The notes under the pieces: model-generated
Told to the model about the DNA's origin: nothing
The model's database searches: none
What the model saw: the letters and a program-made list of their open reading frames with translations, nothing else
Assembly (NCBI GenBank): GCA_032716605.1
Contig: CM064538.1
Span: 21,693,911-21,757,910 of the forward strand
Source: Paralithodes platypus
Taxonomy: Eukaryota; Arthropoda; Malacostraca; Decapoda; Lithodidae
Length of the DNA: 64,000 nucleotides
Reading direction: 5' to 3'
Position numbers and translations under genes: made by a program
Shown: positions 42,828 to 53,022 of the stretch, one piece after another
Layout of the letters: each line of letters starts with the position of its first letter
How positions within the stretch are numbered: position 1 is the first letter of the stretch

Positions 42828-43652
42828 AAGGGGACACTGACTGCATTTTTGGCCTATAAATGAATTCATTCATAAATTCTTAGTTTCCTTGCTAGACATC
42901 CTTCAAACTTTGAATAACATCCCCTAGGGCAGTGTTGTTCAACCTTTTTTAAGTTCATGCACCCTTCCGGGAGCCTTTCAGAATCTCCTGTACCCTTTGA
43001 TCCTTTACGAGTCTAGACTTAAAACTTGTCGGGAAAGGTATACCAAAATTATACTTTTCCCCACACTTTGGGCTGTATCTGCCTATTTGGGTGGGTTGGT
43101 TCTTTATATATTGCTAGTTTTATACTGAGTGTAATATACTATTGTACTGCATAAGTTTATAATACTTTAACTGTAATTTAAATTAATGTCTTCCATTACG
43201 AGTACCGGTACACTTACAGTTTTCTTCCTAAAACATCTTTTCTTGCTGTGCACTCCTATGTACACTGGTCATGCCATGTACCCCTTTATGCGCCCCATTG
43301 TTTCCATGTACCCTGTGGAAAAACTCATGCACCCTGGGGTGCACCATGCACCCAGGTTGCTAATCACTGCCCTAGGGCCTAGACCTCCCCCTTCAAGATA
43401 AATGTGTACATTTTTCGATAGAAAAATGTCGTGGCCGAAGGCCGGTTCCTCTTACAATTACACGCTCGCTATCGCTCGCCAGGACAAAAATTGACACCTA
43501 AATGGCACGATAGGTCTTAAAATGTATAACAAAATGGGGTGAAAGGTCTTAAAATCGCCAAACTAATGGAACCAACGTCTTAAAATCTCAAAGCTAGTGG
43601 GGCTAAACATTAGGCAGAAGGGGGCCCAGAAAAACGGTCTGTCTCCTCTTAA
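42826..43652 (-). mobile_element. Family A TTAA element split by a hAT element
   Basis: TTAAGGGGACACTGACTG at the left, CTCCTCTTAA at the right. Removing the hAT insert and one target copy leaves about 379 bp. Hairpin GGCCGAAGGCCGG nearly intact. Confidence 0.92.
42930..43369. mobile_element. Non-autonomous hAT-like element, 440 bp
   Basis: Ends CAGTGTTGTTCAACC and, inverted, CAGTGATTAGCAACC. Flanked by exact 8-bp copies of CCCTAGGG (42922-42929 and 43370-43377). CAGTG ends plus an 8-bp duplication are hAT hallmarks. The inside repeats CATGYACCC motifs and has no transposase. Confidence 0.93.
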
Positions 43653-43938
43653 TATTATGCATTGCTATAGCCTATATGTCAGTACCGTCGGAAATATTTG
43701 ATATGGCGTCGGAAATACATGATATAGTGTATCCCACGGCACTAGTGGGGGCTGTCTTAAAATCGTTGGATATTGGGTAAATACTAATTTCCAGTGGTTT
43801 TCTCTATAAAACATCACTGTATACCTAAGAAAAACATGCACAAAAATAAAATTAATGGTGAAATTGAGTTGGTACCTACCAAATGATCTCATTGACCACA
43901 ATCTACATAGGCTAGTAACAAAAATGGTGGTTTCAGGT
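43653..43938. other. No feature seen
   Basis: Contains a short direct repeat (GTCGGAAATAYWTGATATRG) at 43687 and 43708 only. Confidence 0.6.
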
Positions 43939-44116
43939 ATTATATTTTTTCACCAACCAACTTCACTTTTAAACTCAATTAATGAAATCAACAAATACAT
44001 GTGGCTCTCCAAGGACTCGAACCTAGGATACTCACACCGAAATTCCGCGCACTTATGCATTACGCTATCAAGACAGTAAATTCCGCGCACTTATGCATTA
44101 CGCTATCAAGACAGTT
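43939..44116 (-). mobile_element. tRNA-derived SINE with duplicated head
   Basis: Minus strand: box A TAGCGTAATGCATAAG, box B GGTTCGAGTCC, then tail TTTCATTAATTGAGTTTA and GTTGGTTGGTGAAAAAAT. The 38-bp head segment holding box A is duplicated in tandem (44040-44077 and 44078-44115). Best pol III promoter of the SINE copies here. Confidence 0.78.
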
Positions 44117-44267
44117 ACAGAAATATGCACAATCCTACGATTTATTATGCAGTTTCGAATCCTGCATATTAATCTGAACCATGTACAGTACATGTATGCC
44201 TAATCGAACCTAACTTAACATATCCCGAGAGATGTTAGAACCTCTCCTAAACCAACGTAAACAATCT

Positions 44268-45560
44268 CTATCTATCTATTGCCTGACGCCGTGATCCCCG
44301 AAGGGGTGGCCACGAACGAACCGCCCTCATGCACCTCTGTCCCCAGTCAGTCGACGCCCCTCCTCCCAACCAGCACCGCCTTCATTCATATACTTCCTCA
44401 CTCCATCCTTCCACCTCTCCTTCGGTCTACCTCTCCCTCTCTGTCCATCCACCTCGCTCTCGTACACCCTCTTAGTCAATCTCTCGCTTTCCATACGTTC
44501 CATATGGCCGAACCATCTCAAGTTGTTTCTTTTCACACTTTCCAGCACATCTACCTCCACACCACACCTTCTTACTTCCTCATTCGTCTGTCTATCCCTC
44601 CATGTAACTCTGCACGCACTTCTCAAGTAATTCATTTCCACCGCTCTCACTCTTGGTCTGAGTCTCTTCCCGAACGTCCATGCTTCGCTTCCGTAAGTTA
44701 GTGTCGGGATTACCACATTGTCATGCAAGGACTTCTTTACTTCCATACTGACCACCCTATTTCTTGTTACTTCTTTCAACGTTCCTACAACCCTCTTCCC
44801 CTGTTGTACCCTCTCCCGCACTTCCTCATCCATAGTCCCATCTTTACTCAACACAATGCCCAGATACTTAAAAGAGCTGACGATCTCCATATCCTGACCG
44901 TTCAACTTCACCTCACACTCTGTGACTTCACCCCTTTCGAAGACCATAACCTTGCTCTTCCCCGCATTTACCTTCAAATTCCGTTTTTCGCACACTGTTC
45001 CAAACTCATTTACCAGACCCTGCAACTCCCATTCATTATCGCTCATCAGAACTGTATCATCCGCAAACAGCAGTATAGGTAGCTTCCACTCATTTCCCTC
45101 CCTTTTCAGCGATACACCACATCCACTGCTCTTCCTAGTATTTCTTTCATGACTCCATCCATATATACAGTAAACAACCACGGGGACATCACACACCCCT
45201 GTTTCAACCCAACACTCGGGTCAAAGAACTCGCTCTGCTCATTCTCCACACGTACTGCCGCCTTTGCACCCTCATACATGCTCTTCACTGCTTTCAGCAA
45301 CTTGCCATCTACTCCGTATATTCTAAGTACTTTCCACATGCCTTCTCTATCCACTCTGTCATAGGCCTTCTCCAAGTCCATAAAGGCAACATACACCTTT
45401 TGTTTCTTCTCCAGATATTTCTCCACAACACAATTCAGGGTAAAAATCTGATCTACACATCCTCTTCCCTTCCTAAAAACCTCCCTGCTCGTCACCTATC
45501 CATTTCACCGTTCTCACTCTCACTCTCTCAATCACTACCCTACTGTACACCTTCCCTACT
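44268..45560 (-). mobile_element. RTE-X/RTE-like LINE, 3' half
   Basis: ORF2 from about 45500 to 44280 with few disruptions, then an (ATAG)n tail that begins at the stop codon. Shares its last 120 residues and exact tail junction with 34763-35127. 5'-truncated near 45560. Bases 44117-44267 show nothing recognisable. Confidence 0.88.
44280..45500 (-). pseudogene. LINE ORF2 reverse transcriptase, nearly open
   Basis: First frame 45495-45106: RGCVDQIFTLNCVVEKYLEK, FMDLEKAYDRVDREGMW, then VGLKQGCVMSPWLFTVYMDG. After one frameshift, 45196-44327: LPILLFADDTVLMSDNEWEL (catalytic FADD near 45060), NLKVNAGKSKVMVF, FKYLGIVLSKDGTMDE, TYGSEAWTF and the C-terminal WFGHMERMESERL. A TGG-to-TGA change after GDRGA adds a stop near 44327. 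Catalytic residues are present; one frameshift and one nonsense change separate it from an open frame. Clade assignment is uncertain. Confidence 0.88.
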
Positions 45561-45608
45561 ACGCTTAGAAGACATATTCCTCGGTGGTAAACAAACCTAA
45601 TGTAATAT

Positions 45609-46126
45609 ATAATCTAGCAAAACCTTTACCTTTTATGAACAACAAGTGTCATATTGGGAGAGGCAATTCCAAAATAATACTAACATTGCGGAAAGTTCAT
45701 CACGCAACTCGTTACTCGTGTTAGCCCCTTTAGTTGTGAGATTTTAAAACGTTTGGCCATTAGTTTGTCGATTTTAAGACCTTTCGCTCCATTTCTTTGT
45801 CAATATTAAGAATCTTCGTGTCATTTAGGTGTCGATTTTTTCCTGGCGAGCGATAGCGAGCCTGTAATTTTAAGAGTAACCGGCCTTCGGCCGGGAATTT
45901 TTTCTACCGAAAAATGTACAAATTTATCTTGAACAGTGGTCTAGAGGGTGTTTTTTTACAGTTTGATGGAGATCTAGGGAGGAAACAAAAAATATTAAAA
46001 TGATAGACAATAAACAAATAAATAAGCCCATCCCTATTCTAGCAAAATCTTTACCTTTTATGAAGAAGGGGTGTCATTATTGTAAGAGGTAATTCCAAAA
46101 TAATACTAACATTGCTGGAAAATAGC
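45609..46126 (+). repeat. Family A element between 90-bp direct repeats
   Basis: 45609-45698 and 46035-46126 are direct copies (CTAGCAAAAYCTTTACCTTT and CCAAAATAATACTAACATTG). Between them lies a 5'-truncated family A copy (45719-46035, plus) with intact CCGGCCTTCGGCCGG. The flanks are too long to be a normal target duplication. Confidence 0.8.
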
Positions 46127-46181
46127 ACCGCACGTTCAACAAAATACTATGGTCAACTTTCTATTCCAGGTATGTTCTGGT

Positions 46182-46518
46182 TTAATGGGCCGGTTTTCTG
46201 GACCACTTTCTCCCTCGTGTTTAGCCCCATTAGTTGTGAGATTATAAGACGTTCGGCCCATTAGTTTGTCGATTTTAAGACCTCTCGCCCCATTTCTTGG
46301 TCATTAGTAAGACTTCGTGTCATTTAGGTGTCGATTTTTTTTCCAGGCGAACAATAGTGAGCCTTTAATTTTGGAAGAACCGGGACATTTTTCTACCGAC
46401 AAATTTACAAATTGATCTAGAAGAGGGATCTAATGGATGTTTTTTTTTTTTAAAGTTTGATGGAGGTCTAGGGAGGAAGCAAACAAATAATAATAAATAA
46501 AGTTTCTATTTGGTTTAA
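46182..46518 (+). mobile_element. Family A TTAA element
   Basis: TTAATGGGCCGGTTTTCTGG to GGTTTAACCC, sharing its right TTAA (46515) with a family C fragment. The CCGG hairpin has been deleted; the second hairpin remains. Confidence 0.85.
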
Positions 46519-46670
46519 CCCTTTCTGTATCAGAAAGTCTTTGTTCAGTTTGAGTTCAGCTACATTTAGACGATTTCGTGAAGCTTAGGAAGGATATGGG
46601 GTAGCTAAAAAAGATGAATTGAGACAGTTCGAAGCTCTTTATTGAATAGACGTCCTTCCTAAGCTGAACT
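46515..46670 (+). mobile_element. Family C element, right end lost
   Basis: TTAACCCTTTCTGTATCAG, TTTAGACGATTTCGTG, GACGTCCTTCCTAAGCTGAA, then truncated. The sequence after it (AACTTTCTATTCCTGG) repeats 46156-46171, upstream of the neighbouring family A copy. Confidence 0.8.
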
Positions 46671-46725
46671 TTCTATTCCTGGTTATATTTTTGGTATGTA
46701 CATTTATATATTCATCAAAACAAAA

Positions 46726-46755
46726 ACAAAAAAGTTGGGATTGGGCCTGAGTATA

Positions 46756-46802
<47 letters not shown>

Positions 46803-46805
46803 TAA
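46726..46805 (+). repeat. GGGATTGGGCCTGAGTA module and (GATA)n
   Basis: AAAAAAGTTGGGATTGGGCC then a clean (GATA)n to 46800. Confidence 0.75.
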
Positions 46806-47125
46806 TTTTTGTTTTAGTTTCCTCCCTAGACATCCTTCCATCAAGTTTAAACAAAAACAGCCATTAGATTCCCCTTCTAGATAAATTTGTACATTTTTCG
46901 CTAGAAAAATGTTCTGACCGAAGGCCGGTTCTTTCAAAATTACAGGCTCACTGTCGTTCGCCATGAAAACAAACGACACCTAAATAGCACGAAATATGAC
47001 AAAGAAATGGGGCGAAAGGTCTTAAAATCGAGAAACTAATGAGCCGAAAGTCATAAAATCTGAAAACCAATGGGGCTAAACACGAGGAAGAAGGGGGACC
47101 GAAAAAACGGCCCATCTCCCCTTAA
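46801..47125 (-). mobile_element. Family A TTAA element, left end lost
   Basis: Ends CATCTCCCCTTAA at 47125; left end merges with the GATA run. Core partly decayed (GGCTCACTGTCGTTCGCC). Confidence 0.85.
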
Positions 47126-47206
47126 TATTTGCCAGCAACCCAACAAACGCTCTACCATTGTTAGAGTTGGGGAGAGCTTGTGGTCAATTTGAGTTCATTT
47201 TCGTAT

Positions 47207-47821
47207 TTAACCCTTTGAGTACCAGCGACGTGTGTCATATTTCATTCTACCTATATGTTGACGATATTATGCAGCTTAGTAAGGGTCTGTGGTAGTTAGA
47301 AGGGTTAGTTGAGATCATTTTAAGGAGGGTCACCGGCTTTTTTTTTTATCTTTCTCTCTTTTTCTCTCTTTCCCTGGCTTACCGGTATATCCATTCGGCC
47401 CCATTCAGCTAACTGTTTTAAGACGTTTATCCCCATCCAGGGGTCGATTTCTTCCTGGCGAGCGATAGCGAGCCAGCAATGTATGGAGAAATTCGGCTTC
47501 GACGGATACATTTTTCTATCGAAAAATGTACAAATTTAGCTTACTGTCAAAACAAATATATATATATATATATATATATGCTGGCTCGCTACCGCTCGCC
47601 AGGAAAATATTGACACCTGGATGGGGGTAAACTTCTTACAACAGTAGGCTGAACGGAGCCGAATGGATACAAGCCAAAGAGAGAGGGAGAGAAAGAGAAA
47701 TAAAGCGAGGTGGGCCCCCTTAAACCTTATTATTGCTAGAGGTCTATCCTAAGCTGAATACAATCGTCTGATAGTGTCCAGCATATGATGAAAAGGACGT
47801 CGCTGGTACTGAAGGGGTTAA
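47207..47821 (+). mobile_element. Family C element split by family B
   Basis: TTAACCCTTTGAGTACCAGC at the left, CTGGTACTGAAGGGGTTAA at the right. Without the B insert (47320-47723) it is about 215 bp, the normal size. Its last TTAA (47818) is also the first of the next family C copy. Confidence 0.9.
47320..47723 (+). mobile_element. Family B element nested in family C
   Basis: TTAAGGAGGGTCACCGGC to GGTGGGCCCCCTTAA, 404 bp. Right-hand subfamily with GCGAGGTGGGCC in place of GCAGGTGACCC, as at 26166 and 59800. Confidence 0.92.
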
Positions 47822-47917
47822 CCACTTCTCTACCGACGTCCCTTTAACTATATTCTAGACGATTTTATGCAGTTTAAAAGGGACCTCCAGAAATTACCAG
47901 GCTGCGAACTATCTCAC

Positions 47918-48253
47918 TTAAGGGGAGGTTTTTAGTTTGGTCTCTAGATATCCATCAAGCTTAAGATTACACCCCCTTGAGCCCCTTTCAAGATAAATTT
48001 GTACATTTTGCGGTAGAAAAATTTCCCGGCTGAAAGCCGGTTCCTCTTAAATTACAGGCTCGCTATCGCTCGCCAGGATAAAATCGACACCTAAATTGCA
48101 CGAAAGGTCTTAAAATTGACGGACATGGGGCGAAAGTTCTTAAAATCGCCAAACTAATGGGGCGACTGTCTTAAAATCTCAAAAACAATGGGGCTAAACA
48201 TGAGGGAGAAAGGGGTCCAGAAACAAATCCCTCAAGTCGATATCTCCCCTTAA
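47918..48253 (-). mobile_element. Family A element in the nest
   Basis: Exact TTAA at both ends, 336 bp. Hairpin CCGGCTGAAAGCCGG carries the same compensated T-A pair as the copy at 40716. Confidence 0.93.
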
Positions 48254-48365
48254 CCCTTTGAGTACCAGCGACGTGTGTTATATTGTATTCTAGCTAAAAG
48301 GATAAATTGAGATCGTCTGTAGTCTATGAATGGGTAAACGTCCTTCCTAAGCTGAATACAATCGT

Positions 48366-49012
48366 TTAACCCTTTCACGCATTTATGACGCAGAGGTTGC
48401 CAGATTAGCAATAAGAAATAGAGTTATCTCACTCTTATAATTACCTCTCCAAAATTAGTTTTCTGCCCAGAGCTAACTCAAAGACAACTGCAGAGGTTGA
48501 AGTAACTAAACTAAAGGTTTCTAAATACCCCTGATGGTAACAAAGGCTTTAAAGTATCCCCAATAGGCTCAACACAGCTAACTCAAAGACAACTGCAGAG
48601 GTTGAAGTAACTCAACTAAAGGTTTCTAAATACCCCTGATGGTAACAAAGGCTTTAAAGTATCCCCAATAGGCTCAACACAGCTAACTCAAAGACAACTG
48701 CAGAGGTTGAAGTAACTAAACTAAAGGTTTCTAAATACCCCTGATGGTAACAAAGGCTTTAAAGTATCCCCAATAGGCTCAACACAGCTAACTCAAAGAC
48801 AACTGCAGAGGTTGAAGTAACTAAACTAAAGGTTTCTAAATACCCCTGATGGTAACAAAGACTTTAAAGTATCCCCAATAGGCTCAACACAGCTAACTCA
48901 AAGACAACTGCAGAGGTTGAAGTAACTAAACTAAAGGTTTGTAAATACCCCTGATGGTAACAAAGGCTTTAAAGTATCCCTCAAAATCGCGTCATATGTC
49001 GGAGAGGGTTAA
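48366..49012 (+). mobile_element. Element D: TTAA ends around a 105-bp tandem array
   Basis: Terminal inverted repeats TTAACCCTTTCACGC..ATGACGC and its counterpart GCGTCATATG..AGAGGGTTAA, with TTAA at 48366 and 49009. Removing D restores AATCGTTTAATAG, close to the AATCGTCTAATAG of family C, so one TTAA was duplicated. Confidence 0.85.
48471..48980. repeat. 105-bp tandem repeat, 4.9 copies
   Basis: Units start AGCTAACTCAAAGACAACTG at 48471, 48576, 48681, 48786 and 48891 at exact 105-bp steps, with only a few substitutions. The array fills most of element D. Confidence 0.97.
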
Positions 49013-49239
49013 TAGTCTCTAGCATGTAATGAAAATAACGTCACCGGGTTAACCCTTATTGCTAACACACAGGTCCTTTTTAAACGGCACACCATCGTCT
49101 AAGTATTATAGCTATAATACAGTGAAAAGACGTCGCCGGTACAGAAAGGGGTTAACGAAAAAATTTCCAGCTTAAAAAATACACCAATTTGTTTCGTTGT
49201 GGGATCCGCAGAGGGATGGTCTTGGGTGGTATTTATTTA

Positions 49240-49279
49240 TTTTTATTTGTTTTATTATTTATTATTATTATTATTATTA

Positions 49280-49330
<51 letters not shown>

Positions 49331-49723
49331 CGATTATAATGTAAGGACCAACTAAATGTGACATTGACAGCGAATTAGGGAGAATTATGTGATGCCCTCC
49401 GCAGCCAAAGTAGTATGTGTGTGTGTCAGTGTGTATGTAGTCTTATTGTGTGTGTGTGTGTGTATGTTAATTATGGTGTGTGTGTTATTTTGTGTTTGTG
49501 TGTGTGTTTGTGTGGTTTATGTGTTTTTGCGTGTTTGTGTGTGTTAGTGAAGATTGTTGATAGTACAGCATGATGTTGTTGTCTGTGGAGTTGGTGTTTG
49601 TGTGGGTGTATTGTTATTACAGTATGATGTTGTTTGTGGAGTTGGTGTTTGTTTGCGTGTGTGTGTGTTATTGTGTGTTTGTGATGGTATTTTTGTGGTG
49701 GTGTTGGTGACGCTTTTATTGTA
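49240..49723. repeat. ATT, GA and GT-rich microsatellites
   Basis: (ATT)n 49256-49282, (GA)n 49283-49325, then GT-rich DNA from 49415 with a duplicated unit containing GTATGATGTTGTTTGTGGAG. Confidence 0.9.
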
Positions 49724-50155
49724 TTAACTCATTGACTGCGGGGACCGTTCTGGAACGCCATGGCAATTTATAGCAATTTACAGGCTTTTAAAGCTTGTGG
49801 AGACGAGTCCGAGTGAACGGGAGTGTGGCAGGACCCCGTTCTCTCTCCAGCCAGGCTGCCACGGCAATGAGGGATATCAGCCATGTCTCGCTAGACATAT
49901 GCAGCGCTGCCAAAGGCAAATGTAGCGCGAAATTAGCAACATTTGCTCAGTATTAGCGAATATTTGCCGATGGCTACAGTAGCGCTGTGGATGAACCCTG
50001 CGCGCTACGAACCTCGTTCTGGTGTAATTTTGAAGCTATTTTCTTCTAGTTTTTGGCTGAATACATTTCATATCATTCAGACACTTGCTCAATCATTCAG
50101 GAGTGCCTGAATGAGCCCTAATATAGCGGAAATATGCCTGCAGCATAAGTGTTAA
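49724..50155 (+). mobile_element. Family E TTAA element
   Basis: TTAACTCATTGACTGCGGGG at the left; the inverse of TTAACACTTATGCTGCAGGC at the right, 432 bp. The flanks are similar to each other (GTTGGTG..GACGCTTTTAT), so it sits in an older duplication. Internal sequence not recognised. Confidence 0.7.
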
Positions 50156-50246
50156 TGTGTTGGTGTTTGTGACGCTTTTATGATATCGTAGTTGGCAGCA
50201 CTGCATGAACTAAATGGTTTGCAGGCACACACAGACACAGGCACAA

Positions 50247-50325
<79 letters not shown>

Positions 50326-50538
50326 GGCACACACACACACACACTAAAAATAAGCCATAGTGTTAAAATTAAACGCCCTCAAGAGACCGTTAACAGCCTA
50401 AACTACCAAACTTAGAGTGGAGAGAGAGAGAGGGAGAGGGTAGGGGGGGAAGTCTGTGTGAGAGAGAGAGAGAGAAAGTTACATAGATACACAGACCACA
50501 CAGACCTCAAGGTCCTTACTAGGCAGTCTGGCCTTACA

Positions 50539-50600
<62 letters not shown>

Positions 50601-50613
50601 TATATACACATAC

Positions 50614-50644
<31 letters not shown>

Positions 50645-50700
50645 CATACTGTATAGTGCACACACATACACATACATACATACATAATTTTGTTTGTTTT
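50156..50700. repeat. (CA)n, T1 tail, (TA)n and (CATA)n
   Basis: (CA)n 50247-50345; GA run 50455-50475 joined to a minus-strand T1 module (ACATAGATACACAGACCACA, 50480-50545); (TA)n 50540-50590; CATA runs to 50690. The last run is the 3' tail of the next LINE. Confidence 0.88.
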
Positions 50701-52053
50701 TTTCATATCACCCCAGACCTCTGCAGATAGAGGTCAAGCCTTCCCTTGAAAGCGTTTATTGTGTCCCTCTCCACCACTCTCGCTGGTAGTTTATTCCACT
50801 CTGTCGCCACACTGTAGGTGAAGAAACTCTTTGTGACATCTAGGTTTGCCTTTTTGGTTTTTAATTTCATTCCATTTCCGCGAGTTTGATTAGTATTGTT
50901 TAATGTGAATAGTGCATTTACATCGACTTTGTCGAAACCTTTTAGTATCTTAAAGCACTCAATAAGCTGACCCCTCAACCTCCTCTTTTTTAATGAGAAC
51001 AGGTTCAATCGTTTAAGTCTTTCTTCATATGATTTATTTCTTAAAGGGTATCATCTTCGTCGCTCTACGCTGTACTGACTGAGTCTTGCAATGTCCTTGA
51101 TCAGATAAGGTGACCAGAACTGCACACCATATTCAAGGTGGGGCCTCACCATACTTTTGAACAGTGGCACTATTACGTTCTCATGTTTATATGTAAATTT
51201 TCGTTTAATAAAGCCCAATGCTATGTTTGCCTTATTTGCAGCTGCTATACATTGGTCGGAAGTTTTTAGGTTTTCAGATATTAGTACCCCTAGGTCTTTT
51301 ACTACCGTTGCGGTTTTTATTTGTTTGCCATTCATTTCGTATTTGTATTTCATATTTCTGTTACCAACCTGCAGCACCTGACATTTATCGACATTGAAGG
51401 GCATCTGCCATTTTTTCGACCACTCTGATATCTTGTTTAAATCAGATTGCAACGCATTTCTATCATCTTCGTGCAGGACTGTATTTCCTATTTTTGAATC
51501 GTCGGCGAATTTGGAAATGGTGTTGTTTACCCCTACATCAATATCGTTAATGTAAATGAGAAACAGGACCGGTCCAAGGACTGAACCCTGTGGAACTCCA
51601 CTAGTGACAGGCTCCCACTCCGATTCCACTCCATTTATCACCACTCTCTGTCTTCTGCCTGTAAGCCAATTTTTTATCCAAGAATGAATTTCACCTTTGA
51701 TACCTATCCTCTCCAGTTTAGCCAATAGTTTTCGGTGAGGCACCTTGTCGAAAGCTTTTTGAAAGTCCAAGAAGATTATATCTAGTGATTTCGTCATGTC
51801 GTTATATGTGAATAGTTTGTTATAAAATTCAATCAAATTTGTTAGGCATGACTTATTTGATCTAAAGCCGTGTTGACTATTTTTGATTAGGTTGTTTGAT
51901 TCGAGGTAATCTACTAACTTATCTCTAAGGATTTTTTCCATGATTTTTCCTACAATTGAAGTTAGACTAATTGGTCTGTAATTACTCGCTTTGGCCTTGC
52001 TACCCTTCTTGTATATCGGCGTAATGTTCGCATCTTTCCAATCACTCAGTACA
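50700..52053 (-). mobile_element. CR1-like LINE, 3' half, fairly young
   Basis: 5' end breaks off in the RT finger region directly at a GA run (52053); the 3' end is the stop codon, AAAAAAACAAACAAAATT and then (ATGT)n, with no 3' UTR. Two coding frames cover it with a single frameshift near 51050. Confidence 0.9.
50703..52050 (-). pseudogene. LINE ORF2 reverse transcriptase, one frameshift
   Basis: Main frame 51941-51051 (296 residues) opens with MEKILRDKLVDYLESNNLIK; just upstream are SNYRPISLTSIVGK residues. It contains QHGFRSNKSCLTNLIEF, IIFLDFQKAFDKVPHRKLL, GVPQGSVLGPVLF and FADDSKIG (catalytic, near 51500), then WQMPFNVDKCQVLQVG, VVKDLGVLISENLK and MVRPHLEYGVQFWSPYL. After a frameshift at about 51050 the thumb region continues (NLFSLKKRRLRGQLIECFKI, FTYSVATEWNKLPARVV) to the stop at 50703. 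All RT motifs are intact; the endonuclease half is absent through 5' truncation. Confidence 0.92.
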
Positions 52054-52324
52054 GTGAGAGAGAGAGAGAGAGAGAGAGTGTGACTGTGACTAGATAGGAA
52101 GATGGAAGATATTTAAAGTATTGACATTTGAGAGAGAGAGAGGGAGAGAGAGACTAAAAAGAAAGTTGGAAAATATAATTATAAAAACATATTTATATTT
52201 CGTCTGCTAAGAAATGAGGAGCGCGCGAGAGAGGTAAAAAATAAAAGATAAATTCAATAAGGGGGTTTAATTTGAATATTTGCGGAAAATCAGAGGTGTG
52301 GAAGAATCGTTATTAAAACTTAAT

Positions 52325-52388
<64 letters not shown>

Positions 52389-52513
52389 TGATTGTGAGGC
52401 TAAGAGAGAGAGAGGGGGGAGTATGTTGTAGAGAGAGAGAGAGAGAGAGAGGGGTGGGGGGGGGGTGAGTGTGTGATTGTGAGGCTAAGAGAGAGAGAGG
52501 GGGGGACTATGTT

Positions 52514-52546
<33 letters not shown>

Positions 52547-52883
52547 TGAGTGTGTGATTGTGAGGTTAAGAGAGGGAGAGGGGGAGTATGTTAGAGAGAG
52601 AGAGAGAGGGGGGGTGATTGTGAGGCTAAGAGAGAGAGGGGGGAGTATGTTAGAGAAGAGAGAGAGGGGGGGGGGGTGAGTGTGTGATTGTGAGGTTAAG
52701 AGAGGGAGAGGGGGGGAGTATTTTAGAGAGAGAGAGGGAGGGGGGTGAGTGTGTGAGTGAGTGATTGTGAGGATGAGAGGGAGAGATAGAAAGAGTTGAG
52801 AGAGAGAGAGAGAGAAAGGCATAATGTAAAAGACAGAAAGAGAAATAAAGTAGAAATATAGAACAAATGAAGGAGAAGAGAGT
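52054..52883. repeat. GA/GGGGG-rich block
   Basis: GA runs 52056-52078 and 52327-52380. From 52380 to 52800, four to five copies of a GTGATTGTGAGGCTAAGAGA unit with GA and poly-G stretches. Arg-Glu and Ser-Leu-Pro frames are compositional. Confidence 0.9.
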
Positions 52884-53022
52884 TAAAGCCGGTATCACAC
52901 GAGCACTTTTTCCCTCAAAACTGGTCTGGCAGCTTATGAGGGCAACATTTACAATATTTCGGTCACCTAAATGCATCTAGAAACAGTCTAGTTTCCAATA
53001 CCAGTGTAAAATATTCCAGAAA
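52884..53022 (-). repeat. Dispersed repeat F, inverted copy
   Basis: TTAAAGCCGGTATCACACGA at the left edge; about 85% similar to 42672-42827. TTAA at the edge suggests another TTAA element. Confidence 0.7.

Larger units (their letters stand above)
48250..49052 (+). mobile_element. Inner family C element split by element D
   Basis: TTAACCCTTTGAGTACCAGC to GTCACCGGGTTAA. Without D it is about 160 bp and lacks part of the middle (TAGCTAAAAGGATAAATTGA junction). Shares TTAA with the family A copy to its left. Confidence 0.9.
47818..49155 (+). mobile_element. Outer family C element of a four-level nest
   Basis: Left half 47818-47921 and right half 49049-49155 (TTAACCCTTATTGCTAACAC to GTACAGAAAGGGGTTAA) together match the complete copy at 30972-31184. 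The break is at that copy's central TTAA. The gap holds family A and a second family C. Confidence 0.9.
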
